Shown in pieces: positions 40,128 through 52,156 of a stretch of 64,000 nucleotides of DNA; within the stretch, counting starts at the first letter, position 1; the number at the start of each line of letters is the position of its first letter. The DNA comes from Akebia trifoliata (lineage: Eukaryota; Streptophyta; Magnoliopsida; Ranunculales; Lardizabalaceae): the NCBI GenBank assembly GCA_017979445.1, contig CM030719.1, forward strand, positions 28,787,317-28,851,316. The letters are read 5' to 3'. Position numbers and translations under genes: made by a program. Below the pieces are notes generated by a model. It saw only the letters and a list, made by a program, of their open reading frames with translations. It had not been told where the DNA came from and did no database searches.

Positions 40128-42347
40128 TTTTTCCAAGTAAGTTTCATGTATGCTTTTAATTTTCTAAGCGCGGGTGTGGCAACTCTACGTGTGGAGTGTG
40201 GTGCTGAACCATGTAATAAATTTTCCATTGACTATTGTATTTGCACGTCAATGTGATTGACCTGTCAGTCTTTCTGAAATTTCCAGGAAAATAGTTATTA
40301 GCAAATGGCCATGTATGATTCTATCCATTTAACTTCTCTAAATGAGACCCACATGAAAAAACAATTAAAAAAGGAGTCGTCGTAATCTTACTAGAAAAAA
40401 CGTACTTGGTTTATATGTGGTTGAACTAGAAAGGGAATAGAATCATAAATCTTTTTCTTCGGGATACACAAAGAAAAATATCTATGGTTCTGTGCACTTG
40501 CCACGTCGACCTTGTGTGTTTTAACGAGTCCTTTTAGCTTTAGTCTTAAAAAAAAGGTGAGAGAGAGAGAGTTATAATTGGCATGCCAACTTTTACTTAC
40601 ACACACAAGCACTCTCTCTTTCTTGTTTAGACTTTTATTTGTTAAATGTATGATTTTATACAAGTCTAATCCTAATTGTAAACAACTGCTGAAGTTTTTT
40701 TGAATGTGTTACAATGCTTTGTAAGTTGAAGAAAAGTCTTCAAAAAGCAGCTTAAGGAGAAAGAAGAGAGATTTTCACTAAAGACTACCTAATCATACCA
40801 CTTAAGAAAAAAGCAACAAAACAAAGGAAAAGAGGGAAAATACAATCCAAAAGAATGAACTTTCTTGAGGAAAAAGAAACAAAATTCCAAGAGTAGACAT
40901 CGAGCCCAAGGAGATAGAGGAATCCCGAGAGTAGAAATCGAGCCCAAGGAGATAGAGGAGCCCACAAATATAATGCAAACCTTTGCAAAGGCAAATCCCT
41001 TTGTTACAATGTGGAGAATGGAAGCTAAGAACTATCTTTAAGGAATAGCATAGGAGAGAGTGGGTAGTTTTCCACTTTTTACCCCCACCTCCAAGTTTGA
41101 GGCCTATAAACACTCCATCCTCAAGAGTCTAAACTGATGGGATAAAAGTACATGCTCCTTCTAAATGGGTCGGATAAAAACTCAAGGAACCAGTTCCTAG
41201 AGACTTCTATTAAGAGCGGCTTTTGGTCTTAGTATGTGGTACAACATATAGAGTCGTTAGATGCTCTATTTGAATTGTGTGTTTTAATCTATAATTACGG
41301 TGTGATAAATAATTTAAAAAATTGGGGTGTAATAAGTAAAAGTTGGGGTGCCAATAGCAGCTCTAACAGAACTTAACCGGTAGTTATATCTACCATGATT
41401 TTAAATTGATGAGACCAAGATGACTAGCCCAAGTCATCCTTGTATTGCTAAAGGCCGAGACTGATGTATAATTTGAATCATCCAGCTCCATCGAATTATT
41501 CTGATCTCGAACAAAATCAGAATATTTCATCAAATGTTCAAGAAACTGAATGAAACTTTGAAGAATACTTTACAGCTTATAAGCTATCAAATCAAATTGT
41601 TACTCATGTTACGAACCCATATGATTTTGGAAATCATCATTTACAATGCCCAGTCCCATTTAATTGATTTTGCAAACATGCCATCTATTTCACTAATCAG
41701 CCCTATCTGAAGCTTTTAAGTTTAAGCTCAGTCCACATATAACAAAGTGCTCATTTTCAATGGAGCTGTCACTGGCCTTTCAATGTACATGCCCAAGTCA
41801 TAGAAAACAAACTTAACTTAAAATGCAAGCTCAAATAATATGAAATGGTCTTGTCAGTCTTAAAAAAAAAAAAATACAAAATTTGAAATTTGTGACTCAA
41901 TTGTTCGCCAAAAAATTAATGTTACAAAGCCCGCTTACAATATGCTTCAAAGCATTGAAACAACCCTAAAATCGGTTTTGTAAGTCTCCAACAACCAGTA
42001 CTTCTAGATTCCAAATCCACCTGAGATGCAAATATCTTATCCTGAAAAGAAAAAAAGGATTAAAAGTTTAAGCTGCTAGTTTTCGGCACGGACTATATGT
42101 CAATGCAAATATTTAAATCCATGTTGGAAGATCATCAAATAGATGCTAGTTTCACGACTATGGTGTTAATGTCATTATCATCATCACAGCCTTATCTCAA
42201 AAAATTAAAATCCAATCCGTAAAATGAAAGTCAACTAAACAATTCAGAAATGAAATAAAGCTTCCAAGGGCATTATCATTTTCAAATTTCCGATGCTTAC
42301 AGATATGAAAATCGTAGATGAAAAACAAACCTTTGTTAGAAACAAAA

Positions 42348-44133
42348 CTATGACTTCTTTGTTGCCTCTGCATCATGTTTTCTCCAAGGATTGAGAGCCT
42401 CTTTCATAGCGAGAGCTTCGGGGGAATTCTCCCAAGCTAACTTCTCCGACTCCAGAACCGTTACTTTATCATCTGCAGAGCAAACTTAACATCATGCATG
42501 CATTCCTAGCTGGAATTGGGACTGTTGAATCCACTAATGACTTATTGAACACAATTGCTCCACCACCACGGCTAATTATGTGATCCCCTTAAGATTCCCC
42601 ATAACCCCCTTTGTGACAAGTTTAATTCATTTGACTGCTTTATCCCCACATCATTATTTTCCCTCCACTTTTTTCTCCTTTAGATTCCATCATCTTTTTG
42701 TTTGGTGTCTTTTATTTCCCACCTTTTACCCCATCTCTTGACACAGACATTTAAACCACTAACATATGTTGTTTTGTCAGATTCCCTACTAGAATAATCT
42801 TATCATCATCGACAATGATTGCTCCTCTCTCTTAAATAGAAAAAAAAATCTATTAGGCCCCTATTCACTCCGTTCCTTATAGAAATTAAACAGTGATAAC
42901 TCTTTTTAAAGTAGATTGAAACAAAGAAATACATATGAGAATCCAACAACTAACTTGCACAAAACCCATGTGAAGGCAATTTTTTTTCATCAAATTTAAT
43001 CTAATTAATTCAAAAGCAAAACTATCATGAGATACGTGTTCAAAGAGATTCCCTTTGCAATTTCATCATTCGGTCTCATGAGGCAGATCATCTACTTGAA
43101 CTCGACAACATTTCCCACATTCACCACAAATGACATTTTTTCTTTGTGCCCACAGATTATGAATGAATATTCACTTACAGTTTGCCATACCTTTTATTTT
43201 CTAAACAGATGTATATTCACTTGTTCTAGAAATAAAATTCAAAAATAATTTTCTTTTTGTCATAACTTGCAATTCTAGGGCTTAGACCCATAGCTCAGTT
43301 GGTTTGACACATAGCAAAGCAAATTTGAGGTCGTGGGTTCAAGTCTAGCTTACCGATCAATTTTGTCTTTGCAATTCTAACTGAAATTGAAACAAAATCT
43401 TGAAATTCCGGCATTTCGGCAAAATATCAGATATTTTGAACACAGCATGGTAGAAATTGGCCAAAATTGCTCAAAATCGAATAAAATCTTGAAATTTTAC
43501 CAAAATCAAGGCCAACACAATCCCCAATCCATCATTATACCGACAAGAGAGAGAACTCCGGAGTCCTGACCAATATCACAACATTGTGAGAGCACTTGTT
43601 ACTAAAATTCTCTACACTTTTGCACCATTTGAGAGTATTTTGTTGAGACACAGCTTTAAAATTTAGGTCTTTTTTTTTATTATTATTTAGGCATTTGGTT
43701 CTTTTTGAAGCCCTAATTCCTATTTTGGATCGGATTCTTATTAGCAAGTAGATTTTGTTGGCTTAGGGTTTTTCTGGAGGTCCCGATCCCCGAAGAGATC
43801 GACTCTTCCATCTTTCATCCCTTTTTATTTCTTATTTATTTGATTTAAACTTGGATAAAATTGGGATTGGAAATAGGGTTTCCAATCGATCTTCCACAAA
43901 TCAAATAGGGGAAAATGACACAATATTTTTAGGTCTAATCTAGGTCTATTTCTAGCATTAATTACATGTTTCTATGTAACGTAATAATTTCAGATGAGAA
44001 ATCGAATGAAATAGAGAGAAAAGAAAAGGATGGTTCTCACACAGAAACCGGTTTTGATCATGAAGAGTTCCATTGAAGCTCCAATCATGGCGGACGCAAC
44101 TGCAATCTTCACGTACCAATCCAAAAACTTCAT
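42348..44133 (-). CDS. Conserved small single-pass membrane protein, 71 aa, two exons
   Basis: Exons 44133-44043 and 42472-42348 join after one base of the Tyr31 codon. The protein begins MKFLDWYVKIAVASAM, has one hydrophobic segment at about residues 9-26 (IAVASAMIGASMELFM), then KTGFYDKVTVLESEKLAW, ENSPEALAMKEALNPW and a charged tail. I recall small plant proteins with the same hydrophobic head and a KVTVLESEK-AWE-SPEA-A-REALNPWR tail; function is unknown to me, and a mitochondrial inner-membrane role is only a guess. Both splice sites are GT-AG. Too short to be seen as one open frame because of the 1570-bp intron. No lesion. Confidence 0.85.
43280..43351 (+). repeat. tRNA-like SINE fragment in the intron of the 71-aa gene
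   Basis: CCCATAGCTCAGTTGGTTTG contains a near-consensus A box, and GTCGTGGGTTCAAGTCTAGC about 35 bp on contains a near-consensus B box. The acceptor stem and anticodon arm do not pair properly, so it is a tRNA relic or SINE head rather than a tRNA gene. Confidence 0.55.
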
Positions 44134-44445
44134 ATCCACCCTCTTTGAAAGAAGAAGAAGAACTGCAAACAAATGGAATTTTTAAGTGAGTTGAGACAGT
44201 AGGCTTTGAGTTTGAGTCATTGAGTACAAGGCAATGTTTGGGGAAATTACTTAACAGTCCCTAATTAAGAATTTTCTTGCTAAATGCCCCTAATTAGTAA
44301 ACTTTTCTAAAAATTTAAATAAAATTTCGATTCCAAAACTTATTGATTTTGGTTTCAGCTATAAGATCCTTGGAATCATAATGGACCATACAAAATGGAG
44401 TACCTATTAGATATCCATTAAGATAGATAATATTTTTAAAAATTG

Positions 44446-44612
44446 TGCTTCATTGCCTATGTTGGACCTGGGTCCAACACTAAATTGACCTGGCAATGCA
44501 CATATCACCATAGATTTATTTCCTTGAGATACAAGTTAGAAAATCAACGGTTCTCTGTATGCTGCCAAGTCCACTAAGTGTTGGATCCAATGTCTAACAC
44601 AGGAAATAAAGC
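44446..44612. mobile_element. Hairpin MITE, subfamily with TGCTTCATTGCCTATG ends
   Basis: TGCTTCATTGCCTATGTTGG on the left corresponds, inverted, to AACACAGGAAATAAAGCA on the right. Arms GACCTGGCAATGCACA and ATGCTGCCAAGTC pair. The centre is CATAGATTTATTTCCTTGAG and AAATCAACGGTTCTC. The ends differ from the TGCTGGAGTGAC type, but the apex is the same. Confidence 0.7.
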
Positions 44613-46440
44613 ATTTTCTTATTTTTTAAATAAGAAAAAAAAATGACACGCACCTAATAAAATAGACAATTATTTGTGAATGTAATAATTTAACTTGTAA
44701 TTTCTCGAACTACAACTTAAGGTCAATACTGAATTCTTCAAGCAAATCAAACTTTTGAGAATAACATTGTGGTACAGTCCATTTATTTATTGTTAAAATT
44801 ATATAATATATGAAAAATGAATGGATGTTTATGTGGAGTAAGGTAAAAACTCAACCTTTGCGAGGGTATTTTTATAATTTTACTAATATTATATAAAATC
44901 CTAATTAAGTTTTCTTGGTATTTTTGGTGAAAAGGTGTAATTTGTAATTCTGAATTTTCTTTTCATAGTAGAATCGGTGTGATTCAAGTGATTCAATGAT
45001 GTACCTCAATCTTTATGAAACCACGCAAAATCCATGTGATTTAATGTGTAATTGGATTTTATTTTTCTTTATCTCGATTGTTTTGATTGGTTCGATTACC
45101 TCTGTTTTCTTAACACATAATTCATCCCAAGTCCTCATTGTAAAGTCAATTGACCTGAACGCTCCTCACTTTTTTTCTATAAAACTAGTAAATTAGTTGA
45201 GGGATACCGTGTGTAGTTATCTCCTCTCCATCTATAAAGGCAAATAAAGATAATTGAGATACACTTTTTTCGTGGATGATGCTATAGTAAAAGGGCACAC
45301 AAATTTGCACACTTTTATACCATGGCCATCGATTGTTGGTTTAGATATTTGAACTTTTTGTTACCCCCCTTGCTTAAGTATGTAAAATCAAATATCGTTG
45401 AAGAAGTTTATTTTTCTTGCTTCAAATTGCGTTTTTGAGTCCTTCGTTTCTCCGATTTTAGCATAATATGATGGTTCTTAAGATATGAAGAGATTTGAAA
45501 AAGATGGAGAGTATGAATCATTTCGTTAATTGCATCAATTTCTATATTGACCAAAATGATTTTTACCACTTTGAAACAATTCAAGCAATGATTTCATTGA
45601 TTATCATAGAAGCAACAAATTTGTGTTTTGTGTTCATTTGCTTGTTGTTTGCCGTTGTAATCTCGGGTGAGTTAAAATTGACGATAGTGGATAAGTAAAC
45701 TTATGTAAATTGAAGAGTTATTTTGGATGAGTCGTGATAATTTGATACTCTTTGTACGCTTCATTTTCAGAATCATAGATCCTTTACTTCGTGATACACA
45801 AGGACAAAGATTTATGATTACGTGAACTATTAGGTCTGAGAGCGTCAGTTTATCACGATTAATTTTGAATGATTTATGCAGTTCAACCGGATGGAACCAT
45901 GAAAAAAAAAAGAGGAAATGGGGCCTATAAACCATGAAAAGTTTGGGCCAAAAACTACCTATCATCCTGTTATGACATTATATTTTAAGTAAAAATATTA
46001 TTTTTAAAAATTATATAATTAGGAGATAAGTAAGCCACTTTACCACCATTTATTTAAGGGTCTTGTTCTCACAAGGTGTTCTTAAGTTTCCTTCCTTACA
46101 ATATACAAAAAAAACAACTTTTTTTATTATTATGCTAGTATCATAATTCAGATACTTTTTAAACATAGGTGAGGGGAGGATGGTGGAAGGGACTCTTCAA
46201 TCAGCATCTCCACCAAACATTATACCTAATATTTCTTGCCTTTTTTGAAGGCTAAAGTAGATACAATTTTAAGATTAAACAAAAGGGTAAAAACTTTTAC
46301 TCAAGAGGTTGAAGATAACTATTTCAAGGAATTTTGATTACATATTGAAGATGGTGGTATTTTGGTAAATTTATCATTTATCAGAAAAGACCGAGATCAA
46401 TGGGGCATGTCATCATATTGAAAACATGGAGTTATCTCAA

Positions 46441-46560
46441 GGATAATGCTAGAGTAACATTGTGGGGGACATTTCTGACATACATCGACGAAAAACATCT
46501 ATGGTTATGACACACATCTACATTATAAATGTCCCCCACAATGCTACTCTAGCATGACTT
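46441..46560. mobile_element. Compact Mutator-like MITE (120 bp), perfect 9-bp target duplication
   Basis: TTATCTCAA is duplicated exactly (46432-46440, 46561-46569). Ends GGATAATGCTAGAGTAAC and GCTACTCTAGCATGACTT. The arms continue TTGTGGGGGACATT and AATGTCCCCCACAA with almost no mismatch, so this copy is either young or under stem constraint. The centre is reduced to AAAACATCTATGGTTATG. Confidence 0.93.
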
Positions 46561-46577
46561 TTATCTCAAATATGAAT

Positions 46578-46750
46578 TTTGTTAAGGGCACACCTTAAAG
46601 TGCAATAAATACACCTTGGGAATAAGCATGTGAGGGTATTTTGGTATATAAAAAAAATTTAAAAGCATTTTAGATACAAAATCCAATTTCCAAAGCGTAT
46701 TTATTACCCTTTAAGGTGCGCCCTCAGGGCACACGTTAACAAGACCCCTC
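46578..46750. mobile_element. Hairpin MITE, GGGCACACCTTAAAG family
   Basis: GTTAAGGGCACACCTTAAAG followed by TGCAATAAATAC is matched inverted by GTATTTATTACCCTTTAAGG and TGCGCCC. Partial relatives with the TTAACA end word are seen at 8.66 kb and 63.51 kb. No target duplication was fixed. Confidence 0.75.
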
Positions 46751-46871
46751 AAATATTGACCAAAACATATTAAGGGGGCCATCAATATATTGATTATGAT
46801 AAGTCCATTATGGTCCAATATAACATGAAATATATGGTGGGTAAAATGGATAGGAAAAGTACTCTTATTTA

Positions 46872-47136
46872 CAGGGGCGGAGTTATTAAGGAGCTGGTGG
46901 GGGCAATTGCCCCCATCAAACTTTGAGACACCCCTATATTTTCAACTAATTACGTGCCTCATTTGTCCCCACTCCCTCGCCTCTCTCCCCATTGGAAATG
47001 ACCTAAATATCATTTTCTTCAACTTCTAACCAAAAACCTCTAAATTTCTCCCTAAAACCATTCATTTTCAAGTTCTTCAACTATACAACTAACCATAATT
47101 TGCCCCCATTACAAGAAAATCCTGGCTCTACCCCTG
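46872..47136. mobile_element. hAT-type MITE with perfect 8-bp target duplication
   Basis: It begins CAGGGGCGGAGTTA and ends TGGCTCTACCCCTG, the widespread plant hAT-MITE end wording. CTTATTTA is duplicated exactly (46864-46871, 47137-47144). Confidence 0.9.
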
Positions 47137-47832
47137 CTTATTTATGAGTTAATTTACATTAAATAGTGGGTCCCAATAATCGTCCAATATGTGGCCTTTA
47201 ACATTCATAATTGAGTAAATATTAGGTAGGGGTGGCAATCAAAACATGACCCACAAACACAACTCGAAAACGACATGAAATTAGTGGGTTTGCGTCGAGC
47301 CTAATTGGGTTTGAGTCATAATAGTGTCAACCTGCCTAACAAGATTATTAAATGAGTCGAGTCTGGGTTAGGGACATCAGCCTGTTTAACCCATTTTGAC
47401 ACATTTAGTTATTTTATCATTAATGTGTAATTTTTTTTATATCAACAATTATTTAAGAATTTTTTAAATTACCCATTTTTTTTGTTAGAATTTCCTAGAA
47501 TTTTTTCATAATACATTTTGTTTTTCTTCAAATTCAATAAAATATAGATAGTGTTTTAAGATATTTTTTAAATAATTAATGGTTAAGCTTTTAGTTTGAG
47601 AAAGAAAAAATATTTTTCTCACTAAGGCAGTGTTTACTCCATATTTTCAGTGTTTATTGCTGAAAATAAGTGAAAAAAAAATTCAGCACTATTTTCATTG
47701 AGTTACGAGTGAAAAAGATCTAGGATTCCTATCTAGTTTCAGGTCAAGAAGTGCAATATAAGATTCCAAACTGAAGTCCCTCTAGCACAACTCTTTAAAA
47801 AATGAATAATAATTGAAAGCTCAAATTTGAAA

Positions 47833-47998
47833 GAATTGTGTGGGAGTGACTCTATCTTACATCTTAAAGTGAAATTGTGTAAGAACAATGGATGCTTTTT
47901 GACTTGTATCCCGAGGAAAAGCATAAATGATTCCTAGACTTTTACATGTCAGGATGTGAGATATGAGGTACAATAATAAGGTCATTTCAACATTGTTC
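47833..47998. mobile_element. Mutator-like MITE with perfect 9-bp target duplication
   Basis: Ends GAATTGTGTGGGAGTGAC and GGTCATTTCAACATTGTTC, with AATTTGAAA duplicated exactly (47824-47832, 47999-48007). The centre reads GATGCTTTTTGACTTGTATC, CCGAGG and AAAAGCATAAATGATTCC. Confidence 0.92.
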
Positions 47999-48483
47999 AA
48001 TTTGAAATGCATGACCCAATAGTGAAAAATATCATTTTTGTTAAGTTGTTAAAATTTTGTACCCTACATCCACATAACACCCAATCATGATTTTAAGTGT
48101 CACGTGAATGTACAGTCTATATCGATATGTGGTCCTTCTCTCCATGCAACTCAATCACTTTCTCTCTCTATCTAAAGAAATATTTGTTTAGAAATAAAAT
48201 AAAATAAAGTATAGTAAGGTAAAAATATTTTATAAAATAATAACCATCTTAAGGTAGAATTTAGGTACAAAAGTTTATACCTCATGGGCCTACCTTTGGG
48301 CCCTTTCCTACTTTTCCTCCATAATTCACAGACTTTTGAACCGAAACATCCACAACTAGAGAATCTCTCCTTCTGTTGTGATTGGGAAGAATTTACGTTG
48401 ATTATTCGTTGAAACTCAATGATAGATTTCTTTCTCCCATATTTCTTGGAAGGGGCCGATCAATTTCCTTGAGTCTTTCTTTC

Positions 48484-48810
48484 TCAATAAAGAAATCCTG
48501 CAATCAATCCACATGTATGAGAGAGAGAGAGAGAGTTAGGGTTGGGATTAGGGTTTTGAACACAAATGACATCGGATTTGGATAAGGGTTTAAAGAGATA
48601 GTGCAAAAGGGAGAGAGTTATGATTTAAATATAGAGTGCGAGAGAGATACCTGTAGAGAGAGAATACAAGATAGATTTGAAGCTTCTGCCACCGGTCAAT
48701 AGTTCAGAAAAGACGAAGCCTGTCTTCATTAGAGAGAGGGGATCTCTTCGAGCTTTTATGTTCTGTGCAAGCATCTTCGCGTCAGTTAGAAGACGAGAGA
48801 TAGATGGCAA
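48484..48810 (-). CDS. Putative small two-exon gene, ~57 aa
   Basis: From a well-placed ATG at 48810 (context TTTGCCATGCC, preceded by a CT-rich leader) the frame reads MPSISRLLTDAKMLAQNIKA, RRDPLSLMKTGFVFSELLTG, GRSFKSILYSLST. ACAG then GTATCT at 48651/48650 would be a donor and GATTGCAG at 48498 an acceptor, giving a protein ending GFLY. Amino-acid use looks coding, but I recognise no family. Alternatively exon 1 belongs to a longer transcript. Confidence 0.35.
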
Positions 48811-48989
48811 AGATGATCTGATTTTGGGTATAAGAGAGAGAGATATGAATGAGTTAAGGGAGGGAGGGATTGTTAAAACAAATTGTGACAGAGGGGTTAC
48901 TTTTAATTACAAAACTTTACAAACACAAAATGATTTCCAATTGTCTTCTCTTGATCTCATCTGTCGAATCATGCAATATCTAATGGTCT

Positions 48990-49373
48990 TTAAAACTTGG
49001 TATGATCCTCGGCTAACATTGAATATATATGGGTGGCATTTGGAGGCCCTAAAGAGAGCCAAACATTGTGCCAAATATTCTCCAAGAAATTATCATGTCC
49101 AAGATCTCCATGATTCCCTAGTAAATTGGTGAAATGTGACAGTTGTACGTCAGGAAACGAAAGATATAGATCGGTCGCATCCGCATCCGCGTCTAGAGAC
49201 AATGAATTGAGATGGTGATGATTAAGTGGTTGATGATCATCCTTTGATTTCTTAACATAAACCCTTTTGTTCTTTCTGCAACCACCACCAACAGGTATGT
49301 TCCTGAGGGTCCCACCTTTGGTCCAATACCTTCTACATGTCTTGCAGAAGTAACTTGGTTGAGAGAGGTGAAA
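48990..49373 (-). pseudogene. Dof zinc-finger gene fragment, first half of the finger missing
   Basis: On the minus strand the frame reads [53 protein letters not shown] and on to a stop at 48990-48992. This is the second half of a Dof DNA-binding domain with a typical C-terminal tail, about 127 residues. The N-terminal half of the C2C2 finger, with the first CxxC pair, should precede SLSQP, but the DNA upstream does not encode it and no start codon is available. The finger could not bind zinc. The retained part has no internal stop, so truncation is recent or the piece was captured. Confidence 0.85.
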
Positions 49374-50716
49374 ATATCAAGAATCCTCCTTGATTAAGTG
49401 AAAAAAATTCAGCACTACACTTGTGAGTAAAATTTTCTGAGTTCTTAAAGTTTTATTTTATTTTAGAATAAAATAATAAGTAAAAATCCTAATATTTTCC
49501 CAAGGTTTTACTAAAGGGTTTAGTTCTTCGAAGACCTTAAATGTTTGATTTGGCTTTACGGTTATATTAGGAATTTGAGGAAACCAATAGCATAAAAAAT
49601 TTCATCGAGATATGTGAGATCATTCATGTTAAGCGATGAGAAGTAGGAATGGTTAGATAAGCATGAACATCTCCGATCTTTTAGATTTCTCGCTTTTTGT
49701 TTATTATTGGCAAACTTGCTGTCATCCTGAGGAGGATGTAGTCCCTAGTTTCAGAGTACAGAGTAGAAGCAATTTCATTCATAATGAAAATAGGATGCCA
49801 GAAAATATATAATTTGAATTAATCATTCAAAATTTTACCAAAAATTTGCTAAATTAATTTTTGTGTGTTAATCCTCTTGGAATTATATATGAACAATATT
49901 AGAATAAAACAGGAATAATATGGGTAGACTGTAATTTAAGAAACAAATGCATGCAATTTATGAAAATATTTAAATTTTGGTTTAAATACAAATAATAAGA
50001 TTTCTTACTAACTAAAAATTATTGACTCGGTTGGAACAATCAATATATATGTATGTGAGGCTTATGCTTCAAGGCACACGCCTCAAGGCATTGGCCATCC
50101 GAGCGCCTAGCTTCACGCTTCATCGACTAAATACACTATGATACACTGTATCATTGCCAGTGTATCTCATCACAAATGGTTGGTTGTGATGGAGAATGAT
50201 ATATTTAGTATATATCAATGACGACGATATTCTTCATTAGGAAGAATTGATAATTAGTATATAAGGTTAATTTTCATATCTTGGTTGATGTAATATCTAT
50301 AGATACCTTATTAAGATTCATGTAATAATCATCCAAGAATCAGTAATAAGCTTAGTCTCTTCAGCAAAGATACCCTTTATCTTGTTTGGTTGGTTGGTTC
50401 GCCCCTTTAGCTGCAATTGCAGAGCCCCTGAATAAATTGATCTTTGCTTATATGAAATAGAGTTTGGGATCTGACCAGCAGGGTTTGACACTGTCAATCA
50501 CCAAGTCCTTCTCAGTCATTGTAATGGCTTAACAGAAAGCAACACTGAAGTCCAAAGTGGTACTTTGGCTGTGGCTATAAACTATCAATTCCAGGGATAC
50601 AGGGCAGATAGAGCAGAAAATTTCTTTTTCATGTCTAGAAGTGAATATGGAATATGGGGCTCTAACAATTAGTCCAAGTGGCTTTAGCGGCTAATTCTAG
50701 GCTTTTCTGTTTACAG
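49374..50716. other. AT-rich spacer upstream of the ALKBH10-like fragment
   Basis: GTGAGGCTTATGCTTCAAGG at 50055 belongs to a repeat also seen at 56.61 kb. No coding potential was recognised. The stretch 50.45-50.71 kb may be leftover intron of the ALKBH10-like gene, as it ends in TTTACAG at the exon border. Confidence 0.45.
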
Positions 50717-51517
50717 GTAATATCGAACCAATTCCATCTATTCTCCAAGCTGTCATTGGTCATCTGATTCAGTGGCATCTATTACCAGAAAGCCGAAAAC
50801 TCAACAGCTGCATCGTTAACTTCTTTGACGAGGTATCTTTTTTCCTGTTTGGTCTATATTCTTTTAATTACTTGTTGAGGGAGGCGTGCAGTATATGGAA
50901 GAAATGTTTTTTGTTTTTGGTCCTCGTTTCAAATCTTGATTTTGTTTCAATGGTAATAATAAGCATTTTATTTACTTTTTTCTGCAGGGAGAGTACTCAC
51001 AACCTTACCTAAAACCACCACATCTGGACCAACCCATCTCTACTCTTCTTCTTTCTGAATCTGAAATGGCTTTTGGACGGATTCTCATGAGTGATCACCA
51101 TGGAAACTTTAAAGGGCCACTCATGCTTTCTCCCAAGGAAGGGTATGCACTCGGGGCTCTTTATTACTAAATGTCTGTTTGATCTTTCTTTCATGCCAAT
51201 ATGAAAAAATCATATTTCTCTTCTCTTCATGTCAATATGAAATTATGTATAGTTTCACGCTTACCTTTCAAGTAACCCTGTAACATAATGTCTTTCTCAA
51301 TTGATATTGAGAGATGCTCTTCAAACCCCCCAAATCCTGGGAGTTTCCTCCTTTTTCATCTATGTGAGAGGAGCTATATACTATTTTCGGAATCTTTCTC
51401 AGTCCGTCCTTTTATAGAGTTAGAGATACCCGAGGTCAAAGTTGAAACAAGAGGGTTAGCATCACATTTTTCAAGGTCCGTCCTACTACCAATGAAGTCC
51501 AACCACTTTCGACCCAA

Positions 51518-51518
<1 letters not shown>
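50717..51518 (+). pseudogene. ALKBH10B: ALKBH10-type RNA demethylase gene fragment, copy 1
   Basis: Plant ALKBH9/10 proteins are Fe(II)/2-oxoglutarate enzymes that remove N6-methyladenosine from mRNA. Exon 50717-50832 reads IEPIPSILQAVIGHLIQW, then NSCIVNFFDE; exon 50998-51142 reads GEYSQPYLKPPHLDQPISTL, SESEMAFGRILMSDHHGNFK and LMLSPKEG, both with good splice borders and no stop. At 51446 the downstream exon resumes as NKRVSITFFKVRPTTNEVQP, but the part joining it to KEG (the GNSA-MA-H segment with metal and 2-oxoglutarate residues) is gone, and the sequence dissolves into 34 A residues at 51519. The N-terminal half and C terminus are absent. Non-coding material between exons B and C is shared with the inverted copy at 59.56-60.96 kb. 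Confidence 0.82.
50879..51436. repeat. Left arm of a long inverted repeat (partner 60365-60961)
   Basis: From GGGAGGCGTGCAGTATATGG to ATACCCGAGGT, this arm matches the reverse complement of 60365-60961 through intron, exon and a block reading CATTATGTTACAAGG-like on the other strand. Identity appears high (roughly one difference per 10-20 bases) with small indels, the largest near 51.21 kb where the right arm has extra bases. Confidence 0.88.
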
Positions 51519-51556
<38 letters not shown>

Positions 51557-52110
51557 CAAAAGAGGAACATACGGCATTAAGCCGTTTTTATTTAAAAATG
51601 GTATTAAACCGTTTTACTTAATAAAACCGTTTTATTCACATTTTAAACGACCTAAACTCCGTCCCATTCTGTTGGAACGAACCTTTCTCTCTCTTTCTGT
51701 CAGTCGCTTTCTCGATCTCATCTCTTTCTCTCGGTCGCTCTCTCGATCGAACTCTAGATTGAGCCATTATCGTGCAAGTCTCTCTCTTGTCGCTCCTTCG
51801 ATCGATCTCTCGATCTCATTCTCTCTCTCTTGTCGACTCTTTGTGTCTGCTCTATCTCCTTTTTGAGGTTCGATGCTGAGAAACTCTCCTAAATCCATAT
51901 TGAAGAACAAATATTGAAGAAATCCAACCATTTTGAGAGGAACAACTGTTCCTTGAGATTCAAAGTTGTTTTCTACAACAACCCGAAAGATGATAATCTG
52001 AGAAAAAGTGGAACAGAGGGAATCTGGTTTTCTGGCGTTGAATTTGTAGATCTAAATATAGATTGGAAGAGTTGGAGGTCTCTCTCTCTCTCTGTATATT
52101 TGTGCTTGTA

Positions 52111-52156
<46 letters not shown>

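Larger units (their letters stand above)
38594..42347. other. Intergenic stretch between BON3 and the 71-aa protein gene
   Basis: No gene was recognised. Besides the repeats listed (tandem duplication, MITE, SINE-like piece) it holds a partial central module of the hairpin family at 40436-40500 (AGAATCATAAATCTTTTTCT to ATCTATGGTTCT), and a duplicated CCGAGAGTAGAAATCGAGCC-like block at 40890-40960. The small ORFs near 40.4-41.1 kb on the minus strand are not supported. The last few hundred bases may be the 3' UTR of the next gene. Confidence 0.5.
44134..48483. other. Repeat-dense intergenic stretch
   Basis: The first few hundred bases should hold the promoter of the 71-aa gene. No other gene was recognised. 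The interval carries at least six MITE-type copies (listed separately) and the remnant of a GGGTGGCAATC-type repeat at 47.22-47.42 kb. A central-module relic sits at 45770-45845 (AGAATCATAGATCCTTTACT to AGATTTATGATTAC) and half a MITE at 47696-47795 (GAGTTACGAGTGAAAAAGAT). Confidence 0.55.

Noticed and set aside
43280..43351. Possible functional tRNA gene
   Set aside because: A and B boxes are present, but acceptor and anticodon stems do not pair; called a SINE or tRNA relic instead.
51288..51866. A 192-codon plus-strand frame
   Set aside because: Built from the inverted-repeat arm, a 34-base A run (poly-Lys) and a CT-rich tract; no family resemblance and its first part occurs again in the other arm.
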